From: Casimicrobiaceae bacterium
GTDB lineage: Bacteria; Pseudomonadota; Gammaproteobacteria; Burkholderiales; Casimicrobiaceae
Assembly: GCA_025056355.1 (NCBI GenBank)
Contig: JANWWI010000007.1
Span: forward strand, 1 to 64,000
Direction: 5' to 3'
DNA: 64,000 nucleotides
Part shown: in pieces, positions 42,520-51,268 of the stretch
How positions within the stretch are numbered: position 1 is the first letter of the stretch
Layout of the letters: the number at the start of each line of letters is the position of its first letter
Position numbers and translations under genes: made by a program
Notes under the pieces: generated by a model
The model's database searches: none
What the model was told of the DNA's origin: nothing
The model's input: only the letters and a program-made list of their open reading frames with translations

Positions 42520-43347
42520 TCAAAGGCGGCAAAGTGTGAGCTCAAACGGGATATCGCGGGTACTCGCCGTGGCCCGTCCGGAGCGCATGAAGTGGCCTCC
42601 GTGCTCAAGCCAGCGGATATTGATCATGTAACGATTCGCGCTCAGTTCGGGCACCGCGGCCCAGCCGGCATCGACGCGAACGATCGCAAGCAGCGGCGCG
42701 CGCGTGCCGTCGAGCGAGCGTTGAAAACTTCCGAGGTGGGCGAGCTCAGCGCAGGGGACACCAGACTCCCGCAGCAGCCGCAACAGGAGCGTGATCGCCT
42801 CTTCGAGCGGCGAGAACGGTTCGAGCCAGCGCTGTAGATCGGCCTTGCGCAAGGCTTCGGGCTGGGCGAGCCAGGCGCCGAGCATGGGCAGCTCGACCGT
42901 GCATACGCCACTTGGGCTTGCCGCGCGTTGACGCACCTGCACGAGCCAGTCGATATCGCGCAAGTGTTGGCCAGGGCGACCGACTTGTGCGTGTAAATCA
43001 CTGAGAACCGTGTCGAGATCGCGCAAAAACTCGGACAACGCGCCTTGTTCGATCTCGGGATTTTCCGCCTGAGTGCTCCAGATCAAGCGCTGCCGATCGA
43101 GCTCGTGCAGCAGATCGGATTTGAGGTCACTACGCGTTGCCGTGTCGAGGATTTCAAACAGCGCAAGCAGCGCCGCGCGATGATCGAGAGCATCGCGACG
43201 GAGGGCGAGTTGTTTTGCGCGCCGGAACTGTTCTTCGAGCCGCAGCCAGCCACGAACTCGTTCGGCGAGCGGAAATTCGAAAACAAGTCGATCCACGGAT
43301 CCGGGAGCGAGCCGGGAATTGCCGCTCGTGGTGAGTTCGGTCATCAT
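42520..43347 (-). CDS. zapD: Cell division protein ZapD
   Basis: 275 residues, ATG at 43347 overlapping the coaE stop (ATGATGA). ZapD family: VFEFPLAERVRGWLRLEEQF near the start, LHAQVGRPGQHLRDIDWL in the middle, and ANRYMINIRWLEH at the end. The all-alpha N-terminal half and a beta-sandwich C-terminal half match ZapD (DUF1342), which bundles FtsZ protofilaments at the divisome. It is one of the coaE-zapD-yacG set found beside pilD in most beta- and gammaproteobacteria. Confidence 0.93.
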   Translation of the reverse strand: MMTELTTSGNSRLAPGSVDRLVFEFPLAERVRGWLRLEEQFRRAKQLALRRDALDHRAALLALFEILDTATRSDLKSDLLHELDRQRLIWSTQAENPEIEQGALSEFLRDLDTVLSDLHAQVGRPGQHLRDIDWLVQVRQRAASPSGVCTVELPMLGAWLAQPEALRKADLQRWLEPFSPLEEAITLLLRLLRESGVPCAELAHLGSFQRSLDGTRAPLLAIVRVDAGWAAVPELSANRYMINIRWLEHGGHFMRSGRATASTRDIPFELTLCRL

Positions 43348-43970
43348 GGATCGTTGGCCCAGAATCGCGCGGCCTGAGCGGCCGCAAGTAGCGTGTGATG
43401 CAACGCCTCGACTTGACGTTGCAGGGATTCGATCGTGCCCGTGTTGTCGAGCACGATTTGCGCGTACCGCAAACGCTCATCGCGCGTGCACTGACGCGCC
43501 ATGATACGCCGTACTGTCTCGGCGCTCAGCGCGTTTCGCAGCCTGACGCGTTCGAGTTGTTGTTCGGGTGCAGCATCGACGACCACGACGCAATCGCAAC
43601 GCGGCAGCAGACCGCCGCGCTCGATCAGGAGCGGGACGACGAGAACGACATAGGGCGTGCCGGTTCGGGCCACGGTCAGTAGCCGATCGACTTCGGCCGC
43701 AATGCGCGGATGCATGAGCGCTTCGAGCCGCTCGAGCGCCGCGGCATCAGCGAAGACCCAATCGCGAAGCCGTGCTCGATCGAGTTCTCCGGATGCGCTC
43801 ACGATACCCGGGAAGGCTTGGCCGATCGCCAAAACGGCTTCACTGCCAGGGGCGGTGATCGCGTGCGAAATCTGATCGGTATCGATCACGGCGGCACCAT
43901 ATTGAGCAAGCTGAGCGCTCACCAGGCTTTTGCCGCTTCCGATGCCACCTGTTAGACCGACCGTGAACAC
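43344..43970 (-). CDS. coaE: Dephospho-CoA kinase
   Basis: 208 residues from a GTG at 43970. The P-loop is GLTGGIGSGKSLVSAQLAQY, then VIDTDQISHAIT (substrate aspartate region) and VVVVDAAPEQQLERVRLRNAL with the lid. It catalyses the last step in CoA synthesis. The coaX gene in the same window supplies the first step. The ATG-like alternatives are inside the P-loop region, so the GTG start is accepted. Confidence 0.94.
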   Translation of the reverse strand: MFTVGLTGGIGSGKSLVSAQLAQYGAAVIDTDQISHAITAPGSEAVLAIGQAFPGIVSASGELDRARLRDWVFADAAALERLEALMHPRIAAEVDRLLTVARTGTPYVVLVVPLLIERGGLLPRCDCVVVVDAAPEQQLERVRLRNALSAETVRRIMARQCTRDERLRYAQIVLDNTGTIESLQRQVEALHHTLLAAAQAARFWANDP

Positions 43971-43973
43971 GGT

Positions 43974-44816
43974 TTAGCCAAAGGCGTAGGAACGCAGTCG
44001 GTCGCCGAAAAACAACGTGACCAGACCCGCGAAAGCCAAGAAGGGGCCGAAGGCGATCGCGCTGCCCCGATGGCCCCGCTTCAGAAGGATGAGCAGAATG
44101 CCAACGCTTGCACCGATCACCGAGGCGAGCAACAGCAGCGCCGGAAGCGCCTGCCAGCCGAACCAGGCACCCAGTGCTCCGAGCAATTTGAAGTCCCCGT
44201 AGCCCATGCCCTCGCGTCCGGTGAGTAACCGAAATATCCAATACACGCTCCAGAGGAGTAGATAGCCGACCGCGGCACCGATCACAGCATCGGGCAGCCG
44301 GGCAAACAGCGCGCCCAAATTGACTAAAAGACCGAGCCACAGCAGCGGTAAGGTGAGATCGTCGGGCAGCAGTTGTGTTTCGAGGTCGATCGCCGCAAGT
44401 GCCAACAGGGCCGCCACAAAAGCCATTGCGGCAAGGGCCTGAAGCGTCGGTCCAAAACGCCAAACGCAGAGGGCAAAGAGCACCCCGGTCATGGCTTCCA
44501 CGAGCGGATAGCGCGGTGAAATGCGCGCCTGACAGGCGCGACAGCGCCCGCGGAGCAACAGCCAGGACAGCACCGGAATGTTGTCCCATACCGCGATGCG
44601 CGTTGCGCAGGCTGGGCACCTCGAGGGCGGCACAAGCAGATTGAAGCGCGGCTGCTCTGGCGGCGCTTCGCCGCGCAGTTCGACCGCTTCGCGCTGCCAA
44701 CGCCGCTCGAGCATGATGGGCAGGCGATAGATGACGACGTTCAAAAAGCTGCCGATCACGAGTCCTAGCAGGCCGGCCGCAAGGCCCGCGACGGCCGGAT
44801 CGAGAACGAACGCCAT
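43974..44816 (-). CDS. pilD: Type IV prepilin peptidase / N-methyltransferase PilD
   Basis: 280 residues, ATG at 44816. The N-terminal domain has the two CxxC pairs (CPACATRIA and CRACQARIS) of the methyltransferase-linked zinc region, after GSFLNVVIYRLP. The aspartate protease sites are AIDLETQLLPDDLTL and EGMGYGDFKLLGALGA (GxGD). About eight membrane segments. It cleaves and N-methylates prepilins and pseudopilins. The gene follows pilC by four bases in the pilBCD operon. Confidence 0.95.
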   Translation of the reverse strand: MAFVLDPAVAGLAAGLLGLVIGSFLNVVIYRLPIMLERRWQREAVELRGEAPPEQPRFNLLVPPSRCPACATRIAVWDNIPVLSWLLLRGRCRACQARISPRYPLVEAMTGVLFALCVWRFGPTLQALAAMAFVAALLALAAIDLETQLLPDDLTLPLLWLGLLVNLGALFARLPDAVIGAAVGYLLLWSVYWIFRLLTGREGMGYGDFKLLGALGAWFGWQALPALLLLASVIGASVGILLILLKRGHRGSAIAFGPFLAFAGLVTLFFGDRLRSYAFG

Positions 44817-44820
44817 GGTA

Positions 44821-46068
44821 TTAGACGACCGATCCGAGTTTGAAAATGGGCAGGTACATCGCGATCACGATTGTTCCGATCACGATACCAAGAACGACGA
44901 TCATGAGCGGCTCAATCAGCGACGAGAGCGCGGCAACGGCTTCGTCGACTTCGCGCTCGTAGAAGTCGGCGACTTTGCCGAGCATGCTGTCAAGTGCACC
45001 GGTTTCTTCGCCGATGCGTGTCATCTGCAGGGCCAAAACGGGAAATACTCTCGTCTCATCCATCGCCACCGTGAGTGCGGTGCCTGTGCTCACGCTCGCC
45101 TGAATCTTCTTCGTGGCATCCGCGAAAACAGAATTGCCCGCGGCACCTTGCACGGCCTGAAGCGAGTCAACGAGCGGGACACCGGCTGAAAACATGGTCG
45201 AGAGCGTACGCGCCCAGCGGGCAACCGCGGCCTTTTCAATCACCGGACCGAGGAGCGGCAGCTTGAGCGAGAGTCGGTCGATCGTGGTTTTGAACGCGGG
45301 CACGCGTTTCCACAGGTACCAAAGCACAAACGCCGTCACGATCGGAATTCCGATCACGACGTAGAAAAACTGAACAAACCAGTCGGAGATTGCCACAACG
45401 AGCTCGGTCAGCCAGGGTAAGTTCGCGCCGAAGCTCGAAAACACCTGCTTGAAGGCGGGGATCACGAACCACATGATGATCGCAACCACCACGATCGCGA
45501 CGATGATGACGGTGGCCGGATAGAACATCGCGCTTTTAATCTTGCCCTTGAGTGCGAGCACCTTCTCTTTGTACTGTGCCAGCCGGTCAAGCACCGATTC
45601 GAGGGTGCCGGAGGCTTCTCCCGCGGCCACCAGGTTGCAGTAGAGCTCGTCGAAGGTCATCGGGTGTCGACGAAACGCGGTGGAGAGGCTGTTTCCGGCC
45701 TCAACGTCGTTTTTGACCTCAAGCAGAAGGCGCGCAAAGCGCGGGTTGGACGAGCTTCGTGCGGCAATGTCAAATGACTGAAGCAGCGGCACCCCCGCGC
45801 GCATCATCGTGGCGAGCTGCCGTGTGAAGAGCGTGACGTCCTTTTCTTTGATTCGGCCGCCGCCGCGAAAAACGACCTTTTTGACCTTGACCTGGGTGAT
45901 GCCTTGCCGGCGCAGAGAGTTGATGACGACCGTTTCACTGGCGGCGCGCATTTCGCCGCGCGCTTTTTTTCCGGCGCGGTCGATTCCTTCCCACTGGAAG
46001 GTACTGGCCTTGACCGTCTCACGCGCGGAGCGCGTTGACTGTCCGGGAGCTTTAGCGGCAATGGCCAT
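44821..46068 (-). CDS. pilC: Type IV pilus inner-membrane platform protein PilC
   Basis: 415 residues, ATG at 46068. Two T2SSF domains (about 75-200 and 280-405), with LFTRQLATMMRAGVPLLQSF and RWARTLSTMFSAGVPLVDSL as the internal repeat pair, and membrane segments near VIIVAIVVVAIIMWFVIP and PLMIVVLGIVIGTIVIAMYL. PilC forms the rotating platform acted on by PilB and is needed for pilus assembly and DNA uptake. Confidence 0.95.
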   Translation of the reverse strand: MAIAAKAPGQSTRSARETVKASTFQWEGIDRAGKKARGEMRAASETVVINSLRRQGITQVKVKKVVFRGGGRIKEKDVTLFTRQLATMMRAGVPLLQSFDIAARSSSNPRFARLLLEVKNDVEAGNSLSTAFRRHPMTFDELYCNLVAAGEASGTLESVLDRLAQYKEKVLALKGKIKSAMFYPATVIIVAIVVVAIIMWFVIPAFKQVFSSFGANLPWLTELVVAISDWFVQFFYVVIGIPIVTAFVLWYLWKRVPAFKTTIDRLSLKLPLLGPVIEKAAVARWARTLSTMFSAGVPLVDSLQAVQGAAGNSVFADATKKIQASVSTGTALTVAMDETRVFPVLALQMTRIGEETGALDSMLGKVADFYEREVDEAVAALSSLIEPLMIVVLGIVIGTIVIAMYLPIFKLGSVV

Positions 46069-46108
46069 CGTCAGATCCTATGCCTTTCGAAGGGATTGCG
46101 GGCGAGGC

Positions 46109-47824
46109 TTACATGTTGGTGACCGCTTCGATCTCTTCAAGCGAGGTGACACCTTGCTTGACTTTGAGCAGTCCCGATTGTCGCAGGTTGCGGACACCCT
46201 CGCGTTGCGCCTGCGCGGCGATGTCCAGCGAGGATCCGTTTGACATGATGATGCGCTGAATCTCTTCGCTGACCGGCATGACCTCATAGACGCCGATCCG
46301 ACCCCTGTAACCCGTGCCCCGGCACGCTTCACAGCCAACGGGGCGGTAGGGGGTCCAGCTGCCATCGATTTCGTGCTCTTGAAATCCAGCTCGCAGTAGG
46401 GCCTCCACGGGAATGTCCGCGGGGGCTTTACAGTTGGGGCACAGCCGCCGCGCAAGCCGTTGCGCAGTGATGAGCAAAACGCTTGATGCGATGTTGAAGG
46501 GCGCAACGCCCATATTCACGAGCCGAGTCAGCGTGCTGGGCGCATCGTTCGTGTGCAGCGTGGAGAGCACCAGGTGACCCGTCTGTGCGGCCTTGACCGC
46601 GATATCGGCGGTCTCAAGGTCGCGAATTTCACCGACCATGATCACGTCGGGATCCTGGCGCAAGAACGCACGTAGCGCTGTGGCAAACGTAAGCCCCGCC
46701 TTTTCGTTGACGTTGACCTGATTGATGCCGGGAAGATTGATTTCTGCTGGATCTTCCGCCGTGGAGATGTTGATCCCGGGCTTGTTGAGGATATTGAGGC
46801 ACGTATAAAGCGAGACCGTTTTGCCTGAACCTGTCGGTCCAGTCACAAGCACCATCCCATAGGGCCGATGGATCGCGTTGAGAAGCAGCTCTCGCTGATC
46901 GGGTTCGTAACCCAAGGCGTCGATACCGATCAGGGCATTCGAAGAGTCGAGAATTCGCATGACGATCTTTTCGCCGAACAGCGTCGGTAGCGTGCTCACG
47001 CGAAAATCGATCGAGCGCGTTTTCGTCAACTGGAGTTTCATGCGTCCGTCTTGCGGGACGCGTTTCTCGGAAATATCGAGTTTGGAAATGACCTTGATTC
47101 GCGTTGCGATTTTGTCTTTGATCGCGAGCGGCGGCTGCGCAACGTCGTGCAGAACGCCATCTTGACGGTAGCGAATTCGATAAAACTTTTCGTACGGTTC
47201 AAAGTGGATATCCGACACGCCGTTGTTGATCGCATCGAGCAAGATTTTTTGGATATAGCGAACAACGGGCGCGTCGTCAACGTCAGCGTCTTCTTGCGGC
47301 GCGGGCGTTCCATCGTCGACCTTGAGGTCAAGGTCGAAATCTTCGGCGTCAACGAACGAGGAGAGCGTTTTGTCGTTGCGTTCGACCAGGATGGTCAACA
47401 GCCGTCCGAGCTTGTCGTCCTCGACGACGACGGGCTCGGCGATCAAATTCGTTTTGAAGCGCAGCTCTTCGAGCGCTTGCAGATTCGTCGGGTCTGATAC
47501 GGCGACAAACAATCGATTACCACGTCGGTGGAGGGGAACGCAGCGTCGCGTGGTGATCAGCTTGATATCGATCCATTCGTTAGCGATTTGGCCGGCGTCG
47601 AACGCGGAAAGATCGAGCAGGGGGACTGCAAAGGTTTGCGAGGCAAACTCCGCGACTTTGAGGGCAGACATTCGCCGTGTGGCAACCAAATGTTCAACGA
47701 AGGTGTGCCCGGCAGCGTTTGCCTCGATCTGTAATCTTTCCGCTTCCGACTGCTTGAGGAGCTCGTGCTGGACGAGCGCGCGCGCGAGACCGGAAAGAAT
47801 GACGTTTGCCGTCGATGTTGCCAT
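46109..47824 (-). CDS. pilB: Type IV pilus assembly ATPase PilB
   Basis: 571 residues, ATG at 47824. MshEN-like N-terminal domains (about 1-170), then Walker A VTGPTGSGKTVSLYTCL, the Asp box, Walker B VIMVGEIRDLETADIA, His box GHLVLSTLHTNDA, and the tetracysteine site CPNCKAPAD and GCEACRGTGYRG. This is the assembly motor. The MshEN fold can bind c-di-GMP in some relatives. The 336-base region upstream (47825-48160) holds its promoter and a tandem repeat. Confidence 0.95.
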   Translation of the reverse strand: MATSTANVILSGLARALVQHELLKQSEAERLQIEANAAGHTFVEHLVATRRMSALKVAEFASQTFAVPLLDLSAFDAGQIANEWIDIKLITTRRCVPLHRRGNRLFVAVSDPTNLQALEELRFKTNLIAEPVVVEDDKLGRLLTILVERNDKTLSSFVDAEDFDLDLKVDDGTPAPQEDADVDDAPVVRYIQKILLDAINNGVSDIHFEPYEKFYRIRYRQDGVLHDVAQPPLAIKDKIATRIKVISKLDISEKRVPQDGRMKLQLTKTRSIDFRVSTLPTLFGEKIVMRILDSSNALIGIDALGYEPDQRELLLNAIHRPYGMVLVTGPTGSGKTVSLYTCLNILNKPGINISTAEDPAEINLPGINQVNVNEKAGLTFATALRAFLRQDPDVIMVGEIRDLETADIAVKAAQTGHLVLSTLHTNDAPSTLTRLVNMGVAPFNIASSVLLITAQRLARRLCPNCKAPADIPVEALLRAGFQEHEIDGSWTPYRPVGCEACRGTGYRGRIGVYEVMPVSEEIQRIIMSNGSSLDIAAQAQREGVRNLRQSGLLKVKQGVTSLEEIEAVTNM

Positions 47825-47852
47825 CGCTAACCTTTCGAGTAAAGCATCACGC

Positions 47853-47876
47853 GATCAATACGTGGATCAATACGTG
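47853..47876. repeat. 12-base tandem direct repeat upstream of pilB
   Basis: GATCAATACGTG occurs twice in tandem with no spacer (47853-47864 and 47865-47876), 29 bases upstream of the pilB ATG. On the pilB strand it reads CACGTATTGATC twice. A tandem operator is possible. Confidence 0.5.
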
Positions 47877-47917
47877 CCTTTCCCAGAGGATGTTGGCGCC
47901 TCAGGTCGACGCTTGAA

Positions 47918-47938
47918 TCGACCCGCTGCGAGGGTCGA
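47918..47938. promoter_or_regulatory. Inverted repeat in the pilB-ffh divergent gap
   Basis: TCGACCC, seven bases, then GGGTCGA: a perfect 7-bp inverted repeat within the 336-base gap. The rest of the gap holds an AT-rich stretch near 48005-48045 (TTGTTTATAAGG) and TAGAAT at 48124-48129, about 30 bases before the ffh ATG, as a likely -10 for ffh. I see no other gene there. Confidence 0.35.
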
Positions 47939-48160
47939 CTGCGCCAGGGCAGCGCGGCGGCTGTGCCGGTCAGGCTCGACTTCGTTGTTGAGAGAAGACT
48001 TGGAATTTGCACGCCAAGTTATTGTTTATAAGGATCAATCAAAAGCTTACTACGTCCCGGTTCGGTGCCGCTCAGGGCGTGGGCTTGTCCGCGGCGACCG
48101 AGCGCGGGCGTCCGGAGGCTGCCTAGAATGGCCTTGACGATCGAGTCTTGAGACCCCGCG

Positions 48161-49564
48161 ATGCCTAGTCAATTGACCGAACGCTTGGCGCGCTTTGTCA
48201 AAGCCGTCCGCGGACAAGCGCGGCTGACCGACGCCAATATCCAGGAGGCGCTGCGTGAAGTCCGCCTCGCCCTGATCGAAGCCGATGTTGCCGTACCCGT
48301 CGTCAAACGTTTTATCGAGCGCGTGCGAGAGGCTGCTCTTGGGGCGGAGGTGGCCACATCGCTGACCCCGGGGCAGGCATTCATCGCTATTGTGCATCGG
48401 GAGCTTGTGGCGCTCATGCGCCCCCCGGAAGGCCAGTCGGCCGAGCTCAATGTCGCGGTGCGCCCGCCGGCGGTCATCCTTCTGGTTGGGCTTCAAGGCT
48501 CCGGTAAGACGACCACCGCAGCCAAGCTGGCTCTTCATCTCAGAACACGCAAGAAAAAAAAGGTCCTTCTGGTTCCCTGTGACACGCATCGTCCGGCCGC
48601 ACGCGACCAGCTGCGAATGCTTGCGCAGAGCGTCGGCGTTGATCATTATGAGCCCGATGAATCAGAGTCCTCTGATCCCGTCGCCATTGCGCGGGCGGCG
48701 CTTGCGTGGGCGCGGCCGCGGTACTACGACGTGCTGATCGTCGATACGGCGGGCCGGCTCGCAATCGACGAGGCCATGATGCAAGAAGTGCGCGCCGTGA
48801 GCGAGGCGGTCGAGCCGCATGAGACGCTCTACGTGGTCGATGCCATGCAGGGGCAGGATGCTCTGGCAACGGCGCGGGCATTCCACGAGCGGCTCCGCCT
48901 GACGGGCATTGTGCTCACCAAGACCGATGGCGATGCGCGCGGCGGGGTGGCGTTATCGGTACGGGAGGTGACCGGCGTTGCGATCAAGCTCATCGGGGTC
49001 AGCGAGAAGCCCGACGGGCTCGAGCCGTTTCGTCCCGAGCAGATGGCCGACCGCATCCTCGGCATGGGCGACATCGTGGCGCTGGTGGAATCGACGGTCA
49101 AGGCGGTCGATGTCGAAAAAGCGAAAGCGCTGGCCGAAAAGGTCAAACGCGGCAAGAGCTTCGATCTTGAGGATTTCCGAGAGCAATTGGCGCAGATGAA
49201 AAAGCTCGGCGGTGTGGAGTCGCTCCTAGACAAGCTGCCGCATGAGCTACAACAGGCCGCGGCCCGAAGCGGAGGCGTCGACCTCCGGCAGATTGCGCGC
49301 ATGGAAGGCATCATCTGCTCAATGACCCCGGCCGAACGACGACGGCCCGAATTGATCAAGGCATCGCGCAAGCGCCGTATTGCAGCGGGGGCCGGCGTGT
49401 CGGTTCAAGAGGTCAACCGGCTGCTTGCTCAGTTCGAGCAGACGCAGGCCATGATGAAAAAATTCTCCCAAGGCGGGATGGGCAAGCTCTTGCGCGGGCT
49501 GGGTCCTCTGCCAGGGTTGTCAGGGCTCAAGACGGGCGCGCCAGGCTGGGCCAAGAGGAAGTGA
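48161..49564 (+). CDS. ffh: Signal recognition particle protein Ffh
   Basis: 467 residues from the ATG at 48161. N domain about 1-90; G domain with LVGLQGSGKTTTAAKLALHL, DTHRPAARDQL, VDTAGRLAIDE and TKTDGDARGGVALS. The methionine-rich M domain begins near residue 330, with MEGIICSMTPAERRRPELI and the C-terminal Gly/Met stretch MMKKFSQGGMGKLLRGL. It binds 4.5S RNA and signal sequences at the ribosome exit and delivers chains to FtsY. Its stop is eight bases from the end of rnpB on the other strand. Confidence 0.96.
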   Translation: MPSQLTERLARFVKAVRGQARLTDANIQEALREVRLALIEADVAVPVVKRFIERVREAALGAEVATSLTPGQAFIAIVHRELVALMRPPEGQSAELNVAVRPPAVILLVGLQGSGKTTTAAKLALHLRTRKKKKVLLVPCDTHRPAARDQLRMLAQSVGVDHYEPDESESSDPVAIARAALAWARPRYYDVLIVDTAGRLAIDEAMMQEVRAVSEAVEPHETLYVVDAMQGQDALATARAFHERLRLTGIVLTKTDGDARGGVALSVREVTGVAIKLIGVSEKPDGLEPFRPEQMADRILGMGDIVALVESTVKAVDVEKAKALAEKVKRGKSFDLEDFREQLAQMKKLGGVESLLDKLPHELQQAAARSGGVDLRQIARMEGIICSMTPAERRRPELIKASRKRRIAAGAGVSVQEVNRLLAQFEQTQAMMKKFSQGGMGKLLRGLGPLPGLSGLKTGAPGWAKRK

Positions 49565-49571
49565 AAAGGAA

Positions 49572-49951
49572 GTGAAGCTGGCCTATAGGCCGGGTTCAGT
49601 CCATCTCGGCTTGCGCCGAAATGGGGCAATCATTCATCTAGGCCCGTCGTTACCGAGGGGCTCGAGCTACCGACCCGCATGCTCCGGCGGGACCACCGTT
49701 TTGCCGGTCGAAGCACCGGCTTCGCATGCCTACTTGGTATTGCTCCGGGTAGAGGTTGCCGCGTTTCACCGTAACTCAATACGCTCGTCTCTGTGGCCCT
49801 ATTCCTCGTCTTATGCCGAGCGGCTGTGGCCGCGCGGGTTTCGACGGACGGCTGTTAGCCGCTACCCTGCCCTGTGGAGCCCGGACCTTCCTCCCGCAAG
49901 CTGGTCTTTTCAGGGGACCGCACTCGCGAGCGATTGCCCGGCCAGCATCAC
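49572..49951 (-). ncRNA. rnpB: RNase P RNA, type A
   Basis: The minus strand holds the conserved core of the bacterial RNase P ribozyme. The 5' and 3' ends can pair as P1 (GCTGGCC near 49945 with GGCCAGC near 49578). GAGGAAGGTCCGGGCTCCA (around 49885) and the ACAGGGCAGGGTAGCGGC that follows form the P4 and core region; GGAGCAATACCAAGTAGGCA matches the J8/9 region, and ACTGAACCCGGCCTATAGGC is the 3' core with P4 return and specificity end. The length of about 380 is normal. The RNA trims tRNA 5' leaders with RnpA. A plausible promoter is at 49961-49989. Confidence 0.95.
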
Positions 49952-49960
49952 AACGGTCCA

Positions 49961-49989
49961 ATTATCTCGTGCGCGAGTTCTGATTTCCA
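49961..49989 (-). promoter_or_regulatory. Promoter of rnpB
   Basis: On the minus strand TGGAAA (49984-49989), a 17-base spacer, then GATAAT (49961-49966) gives a good sigma-70 promoter. A start about seven bases later, near 49954, agrees with the 5' end predicted from P1 pairing. Confidence 0.65.
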
Positions 49990-50103
49990 GGGCAGGCGAT
50001 TGAGCGCCCGCGGGGAGCGATCGCCGCGGGGTCCCGATCCGTTGCCCCATTCGCGCAGTGAGGCAGTATGCGATCAGAGGAGTGCCTCCCTAGAATGCCG
50101 CTT

Positions 50104-51258
50104 ATGTCTGCTTCGCACCGTGACATCGGCGGCTCGCCCGCGTTGAGTTCAAAGGGGACCGATGCGACGGCGACCCGCGAGGACTTTGTCTCCGGAGAGG
50201 CTTTCACGGGGGTGCGACCCGTTGCACCTGCGCATCGCTTCGATCAGGCGGCTCTCGAAGGCTGGCTCGTTGCCAACGTGCCCGGCTTTCGTGGGCCGCT
50301 CAACGTTCAGCAGTTCAGGGGTGGTCAGTCCAATCCGACCTATCGGCTCGACACGCCGCACGGCCGGTACGTGCTTCGCGCCAAACCGGGGCCGGCTTCC
50401 AAGCTTTTACCCTCGGCACATGCCATAGAACGCGAGTTCCGCGTGATGGCCGCGCTCGCCGAAACCGAGGTGCCCGTGCCGCGCATGCTCGCGCTGTGCG
50501 AGGATGAGTCGGTCATCGGACGGGCTTTTTACGTGATGAGCTATGTGGAGGGGCGCGTACTCTGGGATCCGCGCTTGCCCGAGATGGACCCATCGTCCCG
50601 TGCTGCGCACTACGACGAGCTCAATCGCGTGCTCAGTGCGCTGCATCGGCTCGATTGGCAAGGCCTTGGCTTGGCTGATTTCGGCCGCCACGAGGGGTAT
50701 CTGGCCCGGCAGATCGCGCGCTGGAGCAAGCAATATCGCGCCTCGGAGACTGAGCCCATCGAGGCGATGGATCGTCTCATCGATTGGCTGCCCGCACACC
50801 TGCCGCCCGGGGGCGAAGAAACCGCCCTTGTGCATGGGGACTATCGGCTCGATAACGTGATCTTCCACCCTACCGAGCCCCGGATCGTCGCGGTGCTCGA
50901 CTGGGAGCTCTCGACTTTGGGCCATCCGCTAGCGGATTTTGCCTACCACGCCATGATTTGGCGCCTGCCCCCGGGTCCAGGACGAGGCTTGGTCGGGACG
51001 GATTGGCGCAGCGCCGGCATCCCGGAGCTGCAAGCCTATGTGGCACGATACTGCGAGCGTACCGGGCGCTCTGGCATCGAGCACTTTGACTTCTACCTCG
51101 CCTATAACCTCTTTCGCATGGCCGCGATCCTGCAAGGCATCATGAAGCGCGTGGTCGAAGGCACCGCAGCCTCCGACCATGCCATCGAGATGGGTCGGGC
51201 GGCGCGCCCAATGGCCGAGCTTGGCTGGGAGATTGCCCAGCGCATCGACTGCAGCTAA
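50104..51258 (+). CDS. APH/kinase-like protein, ACAD10/11 kinase-domain type
   Basis: 384 residues from the ATG at 50104; in-frame ATGs at 50095 and 50068 are possible. The aminoglycoside-phosphotransferase-like kinase fold shows [12 protein letters not shown] (nucleotide loop), YVLRAKPG (lysine), the catalytic [14 protein letters not shown] (HGDxxxxN) and [19 protein letters not shown] (metal DxE). This subfamily is the part fused to an acyl-CoA dehydrogenase in ACAD10 and ACAD11, where the kinase phosphorylates 4-hydroxyacyl-CoA before elimination. Here the dehydrogenase is a separate gene 10 bases downstream. The substrate in bacteria is inferred from this. TAGAAT at 50091-50096 ends eight bases before the ATG. 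Confidence 0.85.
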   Translation: MSASHRDIGGSPALSSKGTDATATREDFVSGEAFTGVRPVAPAHRFDQAALEGWLVANVPGFRGPLNVQQFRGGQSNPTYRLDTPHGRYVLRAKPGPASKLLPSAHAIEREFRVMAALAETEVPVPRMLALCEDESVIGRAFYVMSYVEGRVLWDPRLPEMDPSSRAAHYDELNRVLSALHRLDWQGLGLADFGRHEGYLARQIARWSKQYRASETEPIEAMDRLIDWLPAHLPPGGEETALVHGDYRLDNVIFHPTEPRIVAVLDWELSTLGHPLADFAYHAMIWRLPPGPGRGLVGTDWRSAGIPELQAYVARYCERTGRSGIEHFDFYLAYNLFRMAAILQGIMKRVVEGTAASDHAIEMGRAARPMAELGWEIAQRIDCS

Positions 51259-51268
51259 CCTGCCGCTC

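Noticed and set aside
49572-50003. Plus-strand frames across 49.57-50.0 kb as proteins
   Set aside because: The minus strand has the conserved RNase P RNA core.
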